A program made the translations under genes and the position numbers. Below, one piece after another: positions 1-11,619 of a DNA stretch of 64,000 nt. The notes under the pieces were generated by a model. The model saw only the letters and a list, made by a program, of their open reading frames with translations. It made no database searches and had not been told where the DNA came from. The stretch's first letter is position 1. Each line of letters starts with the position of its first letter. The DNA is taken from contig NZ_JAPEOS010000002.1 of the NCBI RefSeq assembly GCF_026340975.1, positions 1,919,001 through 1,983,000 on the forward strand, in the 5' to 3' direction. Source of the DNA: Streptomyces sp. NBC_01214 (GTDB lineage: Bacteria; Actinomycetota; Actinomycetes; Streptomycetales; Streptomycetaceae).

Positions 1-206
1 ACCGGTTCACCCTCACGACCTGGATCTCCGGCGGGGAGCCCGCCGCGGGCCCGGACGCCCGCCGGCCGCACGTCTGGCAGTGGCTGGCGGACGCGGCCGA
101 GGGCACCCGACCCCTCCACGACGCAGAGGAGGACCACGACGGCGCCAGGCCGGTGGCGCTGCCGCAGCCCGGCCCCGACGCCATCCTGGGCCCGTCCAGG
201 CCCTGA
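1..206 (+). CDS. C-terminal end of an unrecognised protein (partial)
   Basis: An open frame enters from the left edge (in frame from base 3) and stops with TGA at 204-206, leaving 67 codons. The visible tail begins with a beta-like FTLTTWISGG stretch, then an acidic and proline-rich end with no catalytic motif. Codon bias fits Streptomyces coding DNA and is better than in the other frames. No family is recognised from this fragment and the start lies outside the window. Confidence 0.5.
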   Translation, partial: RFTLTTWISGGEPAAGPDARRPHVWQWLADAAEGTRPLHDAEEDHDGARPVALPQPGPDAILGPSRP

Positions 207-336
207 GCACCCCTCAGTCCGCCCGCCGGGCCCTCGTACGAGCCGTGTCGTGGCCGGCCGGCTGTCGACGCCCGGACCGCCGCGACGAAGGCGAGGCCGA
301 ACACGTCCTCGCCTTCGTCGGCCCGTGCACCTGCGG

Positions 337-540
337 TCATTCAGGTAGGACGGTCCTGCGTGCCGGAGGTCGCCGGACGAAGGCATCGGCGATGCCGGAC
401 CAGGTGCGGAGGACGGCCTCGCCCGCTGCCTTCGGCGTCCCCGGGTCGTAGACCAGGTCGAAGCAGGAGGCACGGCCGTCCTCATCGATGCACTGGCCGA
501 ACTGGCGCACGCCGCCGTCCGGGAAGAGGTTGACCAGCAC
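337..540 (-). CDS. Small hypothetical protein, possibly a truncated remnant
   Basis: From a GTG at 538-540 this encodes 67 residues with ordinary protein-like composition, including an FGQCIDEDGRASCFDLVYD stretch. The same frame stays open upstream for about 40 more codons (SIWKRLRSLLEGQGLDPTTT just before the GTG) but has no ATG or GTG there before an in-frame TGA near 660. That pattern suggests the 5' part of a longer gene was lost or frameshifted. I do not recognise the family. It could also be an intact small gene with a non-standard start. Confidence 0.35.
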   Translation of the reverse strand: MLVNLFPDGGVRQFGQCIDEDGRASCFDLVYDPGTPKAAGEAVLRTWSGIADAFVRRPPARRTVLPE

Positions 541-778
541 GGTCGTGGTCGGGTCGAGCCCCTGACCTTCGAGGAGGCTCCTGAGCCGCTTCCAGATCGA
601 GCGAACTCGTGCGCAGGAGGTGCGTGTGTGGGGCGTGCACGGCCGGGGACACGGAACAGCTCATTGCGCGAGGCTGCCCCGAGCAGCGGCCAGAGCACAG
701 CCGCCCCGTCCGTACCGTGAAGCGGCGATGCGCGGTGGCGGGCGACGTGCCGAACGTCGGCGGCAACGGGGCGACCAG

Positions 779-1348
779 CTACCAGCGCCTGGCGGCCTGC
801 TCGATCTTCGCGCAGTGGGCTGCACGGGCTGCCTCGTCGATCTGCTGCTCGTGTTCGGGGCGCAGCCCGGTCCGGCCGTCGAGGCCCTCGCGCAGGATGT
901 CGGCGTGCCCGGCGTGCCGGATGGATTCGCCGAGGACGTGGACCATGATGGCGAACAGGTTCGTGTCGGCGTGAGGATCCGGCCACCACGGCACGTGGCC
1001 GGGGGCGTCGAGGGGGAGCTCGTTGATCGTCGCGTCCGAGTGTTCCCACGTGCGCCGGTAGAACCCGATGATCTGATCGCGGGTCTCGTCCTCGGTCGCC
1101 CACTGATCGCTGCCGTCGGAGTCCTGCCACCGGGGCAGCGGTTCCGGGGAAGGCCGGTCGAAGACCTCCCCGAAGTACCTGGCCTCGACGGTGGCCACGT
1201 GTTTGACCAGGCCGAGGAGGTTGGTCCCGGTCGCCGTCAAAGGTCGGCGGGCGTCGTATTCGGACAAGCCGTCGAGTTTCCAGAGCAGCGCCTCGCGGTC
1301 CCGCCGCAGTCTCCCGTGCAGGTTGTCCTTCGCGAAGTCATCGATCAT
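779..1348 (-). CDS. DinB family protein (DUF664)
   Basis: A 189-residue protein of the DinB/YfiT four-helix fold, a superfamily that includes mycothiol- and bacillithiol-dependent S-transferases and many uncharacterised detoxification proteins. It shows the N-terminal layout of the DUF664 branch (an LLWKLDGLSEYDARRP region), followed by GLVKHVATVEARYFGE, which carries the first metal-ligand His, and a second helix with VLGESIRHAGHADILRE, which carries the paired His residues. Start: I take the ATG at 1346-1348 (MIDDFAKDN) over an upstream in-frame ATG at 1366, because family members begin close to this point. The substrate is unknown. It stands alone, with a repeat-filled spacer behind it. 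Confidence 0.85.
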   Translation of the reverse strand: MIDDFAKDNLHGRLRRDREALLWKLDGLSEYDARRPLTATGTNLLGLVKHVATVEARYFGEVFDRPSPEPLPRWQDSDGSDQWATEDETRDQIIGFYRRTWEHSDATINELPLDAPGHVPWWPDPHADTNLFAIMVHVLGESIRHAGHADILREGLDGRTGLRPEHEQQIDEAARAAHCAKIEQAARRW

Positions 1349-1525
1349 GTGGCAAGAGCCTGCCACGGGCTGCTCGTGGTCTCAAGATCCCGTACGTGGT
1401 CCGCAACGACCGGCAGAGCCGAGGCCTGGCCATGGCCGCCGCCCTGACCTGCCTGGTGCGCCCCGGCCGGGCGAGCTCCACTCGGCGTCGCACGGTTCAC
1501 GGCGCCGTACCGCCACTCCGGCCGA

Positions 1526-1719
1526 GGCCGTCTCTTTGGGATCTCGTCGGCCGAGCCCGCGGCGTCCGGTGCCCTGGGGTCTCCCCGGGCCCGCAGGGCC
1601 GAGGGGAAGCAGGGCGAGGCGGAGGTGCGCGCCGTGTACGGGACGTACTCGGGCGCCCCGACACGCGGCGAGGTGCGGTGCCGGGCGCCGCGGGCCCGGC
1701 AAGATCCGAAGCAGACGCC
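1526..1719. repeat. Dispersed intergenic repeat, copy B
   Basis: The spacer between the DinB gene and the M14 peptidase gene is filled by a sequence that recurs, inverted, at about 20185-20349 and partly at 41462-41648. On the minus strand shared blocks include CGCCCGGCACCGCAC, CGTCGGGGCGCCCGAGTA, CCTCCGCCTCGCCCTGCTTC and CGGCCCTGCGGGCCCGGGG. The ends are imperfect inverted repeats of a GATCC-GAAG-type motif (1526-1543 and 1703-1719). No coding frame is credible here. It abuts the stop codon of the peptidase gene, so it probably also serves as its 3' hairpin. Confidence 0.6.
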
Positions 1720-3024
1720 CTAGGCCCGGTCGGCCGCGACGAGGCGGTCGTAGGCGGCCAGGACGATCCGGGACTGGTGTTCCACCTGGGTGGCCACCGG
1801 GACCCAGCGGGCTCCGAAACGGGCCGCGAAGTCCTCGCACCACCAGGTGACCAGCCGGTCCAGCCCGGGCGCCGCCGGATGACCCTGGGCGCGCAGCACC
1901 CGCAGCAGCATCGCGGCGGCGCGCAGCGATAGCCGTCGCCCGAAGGCGTCGATGCTGGCGATGTACGCCGCCGAGGCCTCCGCGGGAGCCCCGGCCGTCC
2001 ACTCCGCGGCGATCCGGGGGATCAGCGCGAGCGTCCAGTCCACCGCGCGCAGCAGGGGCGCCGTGGCCGGGTCCTCGTACGCCTGCGGACCCGGCCGTAC
2101 GCCGTCGCGGCTCCGGACCGCGGCGACGAGCGCGGCGTCCGCGGTGAGCCGCTCGGCCAGCATCTGTAGGGCGCCGCGCGGGTCCGGGTGCGGGGTCGGA
2201 TCGTCCACCAGGTCGGAGGCCCACATGGGGACTTCGACGATGGCGGTCGTGCCGGCGTAGCGGTGGGCGTGGTACCAGGTGCTCAGCCGGGTGTCCTCCG
2301 GGTGGAAGGCCCCGGCGGCCTCGCTGCCCGGCTGCGGGATCACGAAGATCCCGGGTCCGGGGGAGGGCCAACCCGCCGCGTCCGAAGCCCCGTTCTCCAC
2401 CGGGATGCGCAGCTCGGCGGCCGATGTGCCGAACGGCTCGGCGAGGCCGGGTACGTCCCGGGTGAGCTGCACCCAGGAGCCGCCGAGGTCCGTGGCGTGC
2501 AGGGAGGCCTGGAGGACGGGCCGCAGTTCGTCGATGAGCGCCATCAGGGCGAGGGTTTCGGGCGGTAGCCGGTCCGGGGGCAGTAAGGACGGCGCCCACT
2601 CGGGCTGTTCGGGGCCGGGCGGCCGGAAGAAGTTCCGGTGGTAGTCCAACAGCGAGTACGGGTGGGGGGTGCGGTGCAGGTCCGCGCCGTCCGGGTCGGC
2701 ACAGAGCAGGAAGTGCCAGCCGCAGCCGGCCCGCGGCGCCGGGTCGTCGAGGACGCGCCGGGCGAGCGAGAGGGCGGTGGCGCCGCCGACGGGCTCGTTG
2801 GCGTGTGCCCCGGCGACGACGAGGACGTTGCGGTCGGCCCCGCCCGGGGCGCCGCCCGTCGCGGCGACGGACAGCACCCACAGGGGCTGCCCGGCCCGGG
2901 AGGTGCCGGCCTGCCGCAGCCGTACCTCGCCGGGGTGTTCGTCCGCCAGAGCGCGGGCGGCGAGCCCGAGTTCCCGCGGTGTGGGGTAGCGCATGTCACG
3001 GTGGAGAGTCACAAGGGATGCCAT
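1720..3024 (-). CDS. M14 family zinc carboxypeptidase-like protein
   Basis: A 434-residue protein with the M14 metallopeptidase fold. The zinc ligands are visible: HANEPVGG supplies the first His and Glu (HxxE), SLHATDLGG the second His, and IVEVPMW a candidate catalytic Glu. There is no signal peptide, so it probably acts in the cytoplasm on peptides or peptidoglycan fragments; the substrate cannot be told from sequence. The C-terminal third, after about residue 270, is an extra helical extension. The start is the ATG at 3022-3024; an internal ATG (MRYPTP, 2994) is possible but lacks a ribosome-binding site. It is monocistronic, facing the same way as the broken lpd-like gene upstream. Confidence 0.85.
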   Translation of the reverse strand: MASLVTLHRDMRYPTPRELGLAARALADEHPGEVRLRQAGTSRAGQPLWVLSVAATGGAPGGADRNVLVVAGAHANEPVGGATALSLARRVLDDPAPRAGCGWHFLLCADPDGADLHRTPHPYSLLDYHRNFFRPPGPEQPEWAPSLLPPDRLPPETLALMALIDELRPVLQASLHATDLGGSWVQLTRDVPGLAEPFGTSAAELRIPVENGASDAAGWPSPGPGIFVIPQPGSEAAGAFHPEDTRLSTWYHAHRYAGTTAIVEVPMWASDLVDDPTPHPDPRGALQMLAERLTADAALVAAVRSRDGVRPGPQAYEDPATAPLLRAVDWTLALIPRIAAEWTAGAPAEASAAYIASIDAFGRRLSLRAAAMLLRVLRAQGHPAAPGLDRLVTWWCEDFAARFGARWVPVATQVEHQSRIVLAAYDRLVAADRA

Positions 3025-3126
3025 GCCCGCGGGGCCCGCCGGCTACTGCTCCGCGGGCCCCGCAGTTCCCCGAATTCCGGGTGAAACCCCTGGCCGAGGC
3101 CCGGGGGCACGGCACAGGGGTTCGGG

Positions 3127-4541
3127 CTACTGCTGGTGCAGTCCGCGGCCCGCCAGGCTGAGGAAGGCCTCCCCGACCGCCTCCGACAGCGTCGGGTGGG
3201 CGTGGACGTGCCGCGCCACATCGCCCGGTTCCGCGTCCCAACCCACGATCAGCTGGCTCTCCGCGATCATCTCCGACACGTGCGGTCCCACCAGGTGCAC
3301 GCCGAGCACGCGCCCGTCCCGCTCGGCGACCACCTTCACCGTGCCGCCCTGCCCGTGCACCATGCCCTTGGCGACCGCGGTCAGCGGCATCGTGTTCACC
3401 ACCACGTCGTACGCCGCCCCGCGCGCCTGTGCCTCCGTCAGCCCGACGGCGGCGGTCTGCGGGGCCGAGTAGGTCACCCGCGGCACCGCCGCGTAGTCCA
3501 CCGGTGCGCTCGCCACCCCGGCCAGGGTCTCCGCGACCAGCAGGCCCTCCGCGAAGGAGGCGTGCGCCAGCCCGAGCGAGGGCGGCGGCAGCAGGTCGCC
3601 CACCACGTGGATCCCCGGGACGGCGGTCTCCAGCCGGGACCAGTCGGCCGGGGCCACGAACCCCCTGCCGTCGGTGGCCAGTCCGGCCGCCGCGAGGTCC
3701 AGTCCGTCGGTCACCGGGACCCGCCCGACCGCCACCAGCAGGCGCTCCGCCCCGATCTCCCGCAGCTCCCCCCCCGCGCGGTGCGCACGATGGCCCGGAC
3801 CCCGCTGGGGGCGAGCCGCTCGGCCCCCTCCAGCCGGGCCCCGGTCTGCACGTCGATCCCGCGCTTCTTCAGGCCCCGCGCCAGGTGCCGGGACACGTCC
3901 GCGTCCTCCAGCGGCACCAGCCGGTCCGCGGCCTCGACCAGGGTCACCTCGGCGCCCATGGAACGGTGGAAGGACGCGTACTCGACCCCGATCGCCCCGC
4001 CGCCCAGCACCAGCACCGAAGCCGGCAGGCCCGGCGCGAAGAGCGCGTCGTCACTGGTCACCACCGTGTGGCCGTCGGGCTCCAGGCCGGGCAGGGTGCG
4101 CGGCCGGGATCCGGTGGCCAAGACGATCCCCCGGGCTGCGGTGAACTCCCGCCCGTCCTCGCTCCGTACGGACCGGGGACCCGTCAACCGGGCCCCGCTG
4201 CGCACCACCCGCACCCCCGCATGTTCCAAGTGGGCTTCCACACCCTTGTGGTTGCGGGAGACGATGTCGTCGCGGGTGGCGGTCAGGGCCGACCAGTCGA
4301 CCGACTCCACGCTCGCCCGGACCCCCCAGCGCTCGCGCGCCTCGGCTATGCCGTCGACGAGTTCCGCCGCGTGCAGCATGGCCTTGCTGGGGATGCACCC
4401 CCGGTGCAGGCAGGTCCCGCCGACCTTGTCGCGTTCCGCGAGCAGGACGCTCAGGCCCAGGGCCGAGGCGCGCAGGGCGGTGCTGTAGCCGCCCGTACCG
4501 CCGCCGATCACGATCACATCCACTGCGCTGTCGTTGGTCAT
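3127..4541 (-). pseudogene. Dihydrolipoamide dehydrogenase-like flavoprotein, frameshifted
   Basis: Two overlapping frames together encode a complete class I pyridine nucleotide-disulfide oxidoreductase. The first (from the ATG at 4539-4541) has the FAD-binding VIVIGGGTGGYSTALRA motif, the redox pair GGTCLHRGCIPSK and the NAD-binding VLVLGGGAIGVEYAS motif. The second (ending at 3127) has the second FAD motif GIHVVGDLLPPP, the dimer interface and the His-Glu active site HAHPTLSEAVGEAF. The frames join at a run of eight G on the coding strand (about 3768-3775); one more G restores a continuous 471-residue protein reading RTARGGELREIG. Either the gene is a pseudogene or this is a homopolymer sequencing error. 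The LysR gene is divergent, so it may control this one. It might be LpdA or a related disulfide reductase. Confidence 0.8.
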
Positions 4542-4624
4542 GTCCCGAGCCTGCCCCGCCCGTTGGATCAAGTCCAAGGAAATGATCTTCTGGAGGTCAT
4601 GCAGGATCTTTATGCTTCGAGGTC

Positions 4625-5536
4625 ATGAGCCTGCGCCAGATGGAGTACTTCCTGGCCGTCGTGGAGGAGTCCTCCTTCACCCGCGCCGCGGACGGTCTGC
4701 ACGTCACGCAGCCCGCCCTGTCCCACCAGGTCAAGGCCCTGGAGCGGTCCGTGGGCGGCGCGCTGCTGGAGCGGATGCCCCGCGGGGTCCGGCTCACCCC
4801 CATGGGCCGCGCCTTCCTCCCGCACGCGCAGCTCGCCGTCCGCAGCGCCCGTCAGGCCGAGCGGGCCGCCCGCGCCGCCGCCGGGGTGGCCGGCGGCGAA
4901 CTGCACATCGCCACCGTGCACGCGCTGGCCGTGGGCCTGCTCCCGGGCGTCGCCGCCCGCTGGCGGACCTTGCATCCGGGGGTGTCCCTGGTGCTGCGGG
5001 AGTACGGCAGTACGGAGGCCCTGGAGGAGCAGCTGGAACGGGGCGTCGCCGACCTCGCGGTGGGCCCGGAGCCCGCGGGCTGGCCGGGGCCGCTGCTGCG
5101 GATCGGCCGGGAGGAGCTGGTCATCGTCGTCCCCTTCGACGATCCGCTGGCCGGCCGCTCGGCCGTGGGACTCGCCGAACTCGCCCACCGCGACTGGATC
5201 CGCTGCGCGATGGAACCGCTGGTCGACGGTGTCCTCGTCCTCGACCGGGCGTGCGGGGCGCTCGGGTTCACCCCGCACACGGTGCTGCGTACGGAACACA
5301 CCTCGACGGCGGTACGGATGGCGGCCGCCGGGGTGGGCGTCGTCATGGCCCCGGCCCACATGGTGCGCGGCGCCGTCGGCGAGGACTGCGTCCTGCTCTC
5401 CCTCGATCCTCCGTGGCACCGGCCCCTGGCGGTCTTCTCCCGGGTCCCGCTGACCGGTGCGGCGGCCGCTTTCGCGGAGCTGTTCGGCGGCCGGGACGCA
5501 CCGGATCCGGGCTGTCCCGGCGGTCCGCCGCACTGA
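4625..5536 (+). CDS. LysR family transcriptional regulator
   Basis: A 303-residue regulator with an N-terminal winged helix-turn-helix (residues 1-62, including SFTRAADGLHVTQPALSHQV) and a periplasmic-binding-protein-like effector domain from about residue 90. It is divergent from the lpd-like gene, with only 83 bp between the starts. The spacer is unusually AT-rich for this genome and contains paired GATC-containing half sites (about 4583 and 4607), so autoregulation and control of the divergent gene are the likely arrangement (inference). The effector is unknown. The start ATG at 4625 fits the family N-terminus MxLRQMEYFLAV. Confidence 0.9.
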   Translation: MSLRQMEYFLAVVEESSFTRAADGLHVTQPALSHQVKALERSVGGALLERMPRGVRLTPMGRAFLPHAQLAVRSARQAERAARAAAGVAGGELHIATVHALAVGLLPGVAARWRTLHPGVSLVLREYGSTEALEEQLERGVADLAVGPEPAGWPGPLLRIGREELVIVVPFDDPLAGRSAVGLAELAHRDWIRCAMEPLVDGVLVLDRACGALGFTPHTVLRTEHTSTAVRMAAAGVGVVMAPAHMVRGAVGEDCVLLSLDPPWHRPLAVFSRVPLTGAAAAFAELFGGRDAPDPGCPGGPPH

Positions 5537-5563
5537 GCGGCGGACGGCCCCGGCCGCGCCGGA

Positions 5564-7834
5564 TCACCGGCGCAGCCAGACACCCACCGGGTGGCCGTCC
5601 AGCAGGGCGGACACCTCGGCCGGACCGCTGTGCGACGCGGTGGAGTCCGCGTGCGGGGAGCAGGGGGCGAGGCGGGTCCAGGTGCCGGGGGGCAGGTGCA
5701 GGCGGGTGTCCCGCCAGCCGCCCGACGCGGCCAGCCGGTGGGACAGCCGGGTGGCCGCCACCAGTAGCCCGGGGGCCCGGGTGAAGGCCAGCAGGTGGTC
5801 GGCGGCCGGGCCCCGCGCGAGGACCGGCGCGTAGCCCCGGAAGAGCTCCGGCCGGTCCCGCCGCAGCCGCAGCAGGGTGGCCGTGAGCCCGAGCTTCTCC
5901 TCGGCCGGATCCCCGGGGGCGGCCCCCGCGTCCAGCCGGGCCAGTGCCTGGTGGGGGAAGCGGGCCGGACGCCGGTTGTCGGGGTCCACCAGGGCCCGGT
6001 ACTCCGTCTCCGCGCCCTGGTAGACCTCCGGGACGCCCGGCATCGCCAGGTGCAGCACGGTCATGCCGAGGAGGTTCGCCCGGGCCGCCCCGGCCAGTTC
6101 CGCCGGGAGGTCGAGCGGAGCCCGGACGTACCCGGCCACGCCCGCCTCGTACTCCTCGTCCCGCTCGGTCCAACTGGTGTGCAGGGCCGCCTCGCGGACC
6201 GCCTTGAGCAGGGCGTCGGCCAGCCGCGGCCCGGCCTCGGGGACCCGGCCGAGCCCGAGCGCGGTCTGCCGGGCCACCCAGGCCAGCTGGGGGTCGGGCC
6301 CCTCGGGGCGCCCCATCAGCTCCGGCGCCTGGGACAGCGCCGCGATCCGGGCCCGGACGTCCGCGCTGCGCTTGGTGTCGTGCGTGGACAGGACCGTCCC
6401 GGCCGCGGGCCACTCCCGGGCCAGGTCGGCGCAGTACGCGTGGAACTCCGCCGCCGAAACGGCCGGCCGCCCCGGCTCCCCGCCGACCTCGGTGGCCGAC
6501 AACAGTGGCGCGTACCGGTAGAAGGCCCGGTCCTCCAGGGACTTGGCGCGCAGGGCCGCCGAGGTCTGGGCGAAGCGGGCGGCGAAGGCTGGATCCCGCA
6601 GCAGCAGCTCCCGTACGGCGGCCACCGCGCCCGGACCGGCCGCCGCGGCCGCCTGCTCCAGCGCCTGCGGCGGCAGGTCCGGCTCGCCGGGATAGGGCCG
6701 ATAGACGGGGAAGGCGATCAGCAACTCCCTTACTGCTGGGGCGAGTTCCGGACCGGCCTGCCGTTCCAGCGACCCCAGTTCGGCGGCCAGGTCGCCGGTC
6801 AGCACCTCCCGGGCGGACGCCCGGGCCGCCTCCGGCCAGCGGGGCAGTCCGGTGGTCTCCCCGTACCGGGCCGCCAGCTCCGCGGCGCCCTCGGGGTCGG
6901 TGAACACCCCGTCCACCCGGTGCAGGGCGTCGTAGCCGGTGGTCCCCGCCACCGGCCAGCCGGACGGCAGCCGCTCCTCGCGGGCCAGGATCTTCTCGAC
7001 CACCACCCAGCAGCCGTCGCCCGCCGCCGCCCGCAGCCGCCGCAGGTACTCCTCCGGGTCGGCGAGGCCGTCCACGTGGTCGATCCGCAGCCCGTCCGCG
7101 ACCCCGTCCCGGACCAGCTCCAGCACCTTGGCGTGGGTGGCCGTGAACACTTCCGGGTCCTCCACCCGGACCCCGATCAGGTCCGAAATGGTGAAGAACC
7201 GACGGTAGTTGAGTGCGGTGCGGGCTTCGCGCCACCAGGCCGGGCGGTACCACTGCGCGGCGAGCAGCTCGGGCAGCGCCAGCTGCGAGGTCCCCTCCCG
7301 CAGCGGGAACTGCTGCTCCCCGTAGTGCAGCACCTCGCCGACGGCCCGCAGCTCGCAGGACTCCACCGGGCCGGCCAGGACCGGCAGCAGGACCTGCCCG
7401 CCGCCCGCCTCCCAGTCGATGTCGAACCAGCGGGCGTACGGCGAGGCGGGGCCCTCCCGCAGCACCTCCCACAGGGGCCGGTTCAGCCGCAGCGGGGTCG
7501 GTACCGCCATGTGGTTGGGCACGATGTCGAGGACCAGCCCGAGCCCGTGCGCCCGGGCGGCCCCGGCCAGGGACCGCAGGCCCGGCTCGCCGCCGAGCTC
7601 GGCCCGCACGCGGGAGTGGTCGGTGACGTCGTAGCCGTGCGTCGAGCCGGGCACCGCCTCCAGGACCGGGGAGAGGTGCAGGTGCGACACGCCGAGCGAG
7701 GCGATGTGCGGTACGGCCGCCTCGGCCGCCGCGAAGGGGAACTCCGGGCGCAGCTGGAGGCGGTAGGTCGACGTCGGAGTGACGGGTGTCGGAACGTCAG
7801 ATTCCGATTCGGGGGTCGCGTGCGGCTGGCTCAT
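5564..7834 (-). CDS. treY: Malto-oligosyltrehalose synthase
   Basis: A 756-residue GH13 enzyme that isomerises the reducing-end alpha-1,4 bond of malto-oligosaccharides to alpha-1,1, giving maltooligosyltrehalose, the first step of the TreY-TreZ trehalose route in the cytoplasm. Diagnostic pieces are the N-terminal STYRLQLRPEFPF, SHLHLSPVLEAVPGSTHGYD, LVLDIVPNHMA, the catalytic DGLRIDHVDGLADPEEYL, VVEKIL for the acid/base Glu and TVLSTHDTKRS for the third carboxylate. The start is the ATG at 7832-7834 (MSQPHATPE); 15 extra upstream codons are open but unlikely. GlgX, which debranches glycogen to the linear substrate, lies just beyond the MFS gene, so the two probably work together. No treZ is seen in the window. 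Confidence 0.95.
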   Translation of the reverse strand: MSQPHATPESESDVPTPVTPTSTYRLQLRPEFPFAAAEAAVPHIASLGVSHLHLSPVLEAVPGSTHGYDVTDHSRVRAELGGEPGLRSLAGAARAHGLGLVLDIVPNHMAVPTPLRLNRPLWEVLREGPASPYARWFDIDWEAGGGQVLLPVLAGPVESCELRAVGEVLHYGEQQFPLREGTSQLALPELLAAQWYRPAWWREARTALNYRRFFTISDLIGVRVEDPEVFTATHAKVLELVRDGVADGLRIDHVDGLADPEEYLRRLRAAAGDGCWVVVEKILAREERLPSGWPVAGTTGYDALHRVDGVFTDPEGAAELAARYGETTGLPRWPEAARASAREVLTGDLAAELGSLERQAGPELAPAVRELLIAFPVYRPYPGEPDLPPQALEQAAAAAGPGAVAAVRELLLRDPAFAARFAQTSAALRAKSLEDRAFYRYAPLLSATEVGGEPGRPAVSAAEFHAYCADLAREWPAAGTVLSTHDTKRSADVRARIAALSQAPELMGRPEGPDPQLAWVARQTALGLGRVPEAGPRLADALLKAVREAALHTSWTERDEEYEAGVAGYVRAPLDLPAELAGAARANLLGMTVLHLAMPGVPEVYQGAETEYRALVDPDNRRPARFPHQALARLDAGAAPGDPAEEKLGLTATLLRLRRDRPELFRGYAPVLARGPAADHLLAFTRAPGLLVAATRLSHRLAASGGWRDTRLHLPPGTWTRLAPCSPHADSTASHSGPAEVSALLDGHPVGVWLRR

Positions 7835-7916
7835 GAGAACGTACGTACCCAACCTGCCGGATTCCGTGCCATGACCCAATGCATCCGAGTGACTGCACCG
7901 GGTTAGTGTCGATCAA

Positions 7917-9217
7917 GTGGTTGGAACCGTCAGCACCTATCGAAGAGTCATCGCCCTGACCGGGCCCCTACTCCCGCTCGTCTCTTTCCTCGCCCGACTG
8001 CCCGTCGCGATGTCCCAGTTCGGCAGCTTCCTGCTGGTCGCCCAGACCAGCGGGTCCCTCGCCACCGCCGGCACCGTCGGCGGCGCCCTCTCCATCGGAC
8101 AGGTCCTCTTCGGACCCGTCCTCGGCTGGCTCGCCGACCGCCACGGGCAGCGCCCGGTCGTCCTGGCCGCGGCCGCCGTCAACGCCGTGGCCACCGCCGC
8201 CCTCGTCGCCGGGGCGCTCACGCACCTGGCCACCGTCCCGCTCGCCGCGCTCGGCGCCCTCACCGGCGCCTCCGTACCGCTGATCGGACCGCTCGCCCGC
8301 ACCCGCTCGGTGGCGCTGGCGCACCGGGCCGAGGCCGACGAGGGCGTCGTCGGCGCCGTCCACGCGCTCGAAGGCACCCTGGACGAGGTCTCCTTCGTCT
8401 TCGGGCCCGCCCTCGTCGGACTCGCCGCGCTCGTCGCGCACCCGGCCGTCGCCCTCGCCGGTGCGGCCGGCCTCGTCGCCGTCTTCGGCACCGTCTTCGC
8501 GCTGCACCCGACCGCCGCCGTCACCGGGGGGCACTCCCGGGCGGAGTCCGGGGGAGGGCCGCCCGCGCGGGACCGGGGCCCGGGGGGCCGGGTCCGGCCG
8601 CCCGGCGTGATCCACGCCGTCCGCGGCTCGCTCGCCCTCCAGGGCGCGATGTTCGGCGCCTGCCAGGCGGGCATCACCGCGCTCACCATCCGGCTCGGCG
8701 TCCCGGACCAGGCCGCCGTCGTCTACTCCGCCATGGGCGTCGTCAGTGCGGTCGTCGGCATCTCCCTCGGTGCGCTGCCCGCCCGCTTCGGGCTGCGGCT
8801 GCGCTGGCGGGCGGCGACCGGTGCGGCCCTGGTGCTCTCGGTGCCCCTGCTCTTCACCGACCGCCTGTGGCCGCTGTACGTCGTCGTCACCGTGCTGGGA
8901 GCCGCCTACGCACCCCACCTGATCACCGCGTTCGCACTCACCGAGCGGGCCGTGGAACCGGCCCGCCTCTCCACCTCGATGGCCTTCGCCGCCAGCTGCC
9001 TGGTGGCCGGGCAGGCCACGGCGCTCGTCGTCTGCGGGCGCCTCGCCGAGGCGTACGGCCCCGACGGGGCCTTCGCCGTGGCCGTCGGGGCGGCCGCGCT
9101 CTGCCTGCTCCTCGCCCTCGTCACCCGGGTGCCCGCCGCCCGGACGCACACCGCCGAGGTGCGCGTCCCGGGCCCGCGGACCGGCTCCGCCCCGGTGGCG
9201 GACGGGAGCGGCGCCGC

Positions 9218-9233
<16 letters not shown>
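7917..9233 (+). CDS. MFS transporter
   Basis: A 438-residue integral membrane protein with two halves of six hydrophobic segments joined by a charged Gly/Pro-rich linker (about residues 205-235). The cytoplasmic loop GWLADRHGQRPVVL after helix 2 is the MFS motif A (G-x3-D-R-x-G-R-R) in this family. It resembles drug or sugar exporters of actinobacteria, but the substrate cannot be inferred. Start: GTG at 7917. It is divergent from treY and converges on glgX, its last 16 bases overlapping the glgX stop region on the other strand. Confidence 0.85.
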
Positions 9234-11332
<2,099 letters not shown>

Positions 11333-11619
11333 AGATAACGACTCTTCCCTCGTTGCCCGAAGATGTCCCGGCTGACCCGGCGTGGACCCAAGTCCCTGCC
11401 AGATCTTCCCCGAAAGAGGGGCCGCAAGCGCGGACTTGGGAGGGGTCCTACCGGGTGACCCGCAGAGCTGATATGCGGGTCAGCGGACTGTGTGCGCATC
11501 GGATAATGGGTCAACGGACGGCCCCGGTAAGGGCCGTCGGGCTGCACCGGGACGTGCGCGCGGAGTACCCTTCCGTGATCACTGGAGACGGGCGTCCAGA
11601 CGCAGAAGGCGGTGCACGG

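Noticed and set aside
5343..7472. A long minus-strand frame overlapping treY and the LysR gene
   Set aside because: Low-complexity Arg/Gly/Pro composition. The treY frame carries all GH13 motifs, so this is a shadow.
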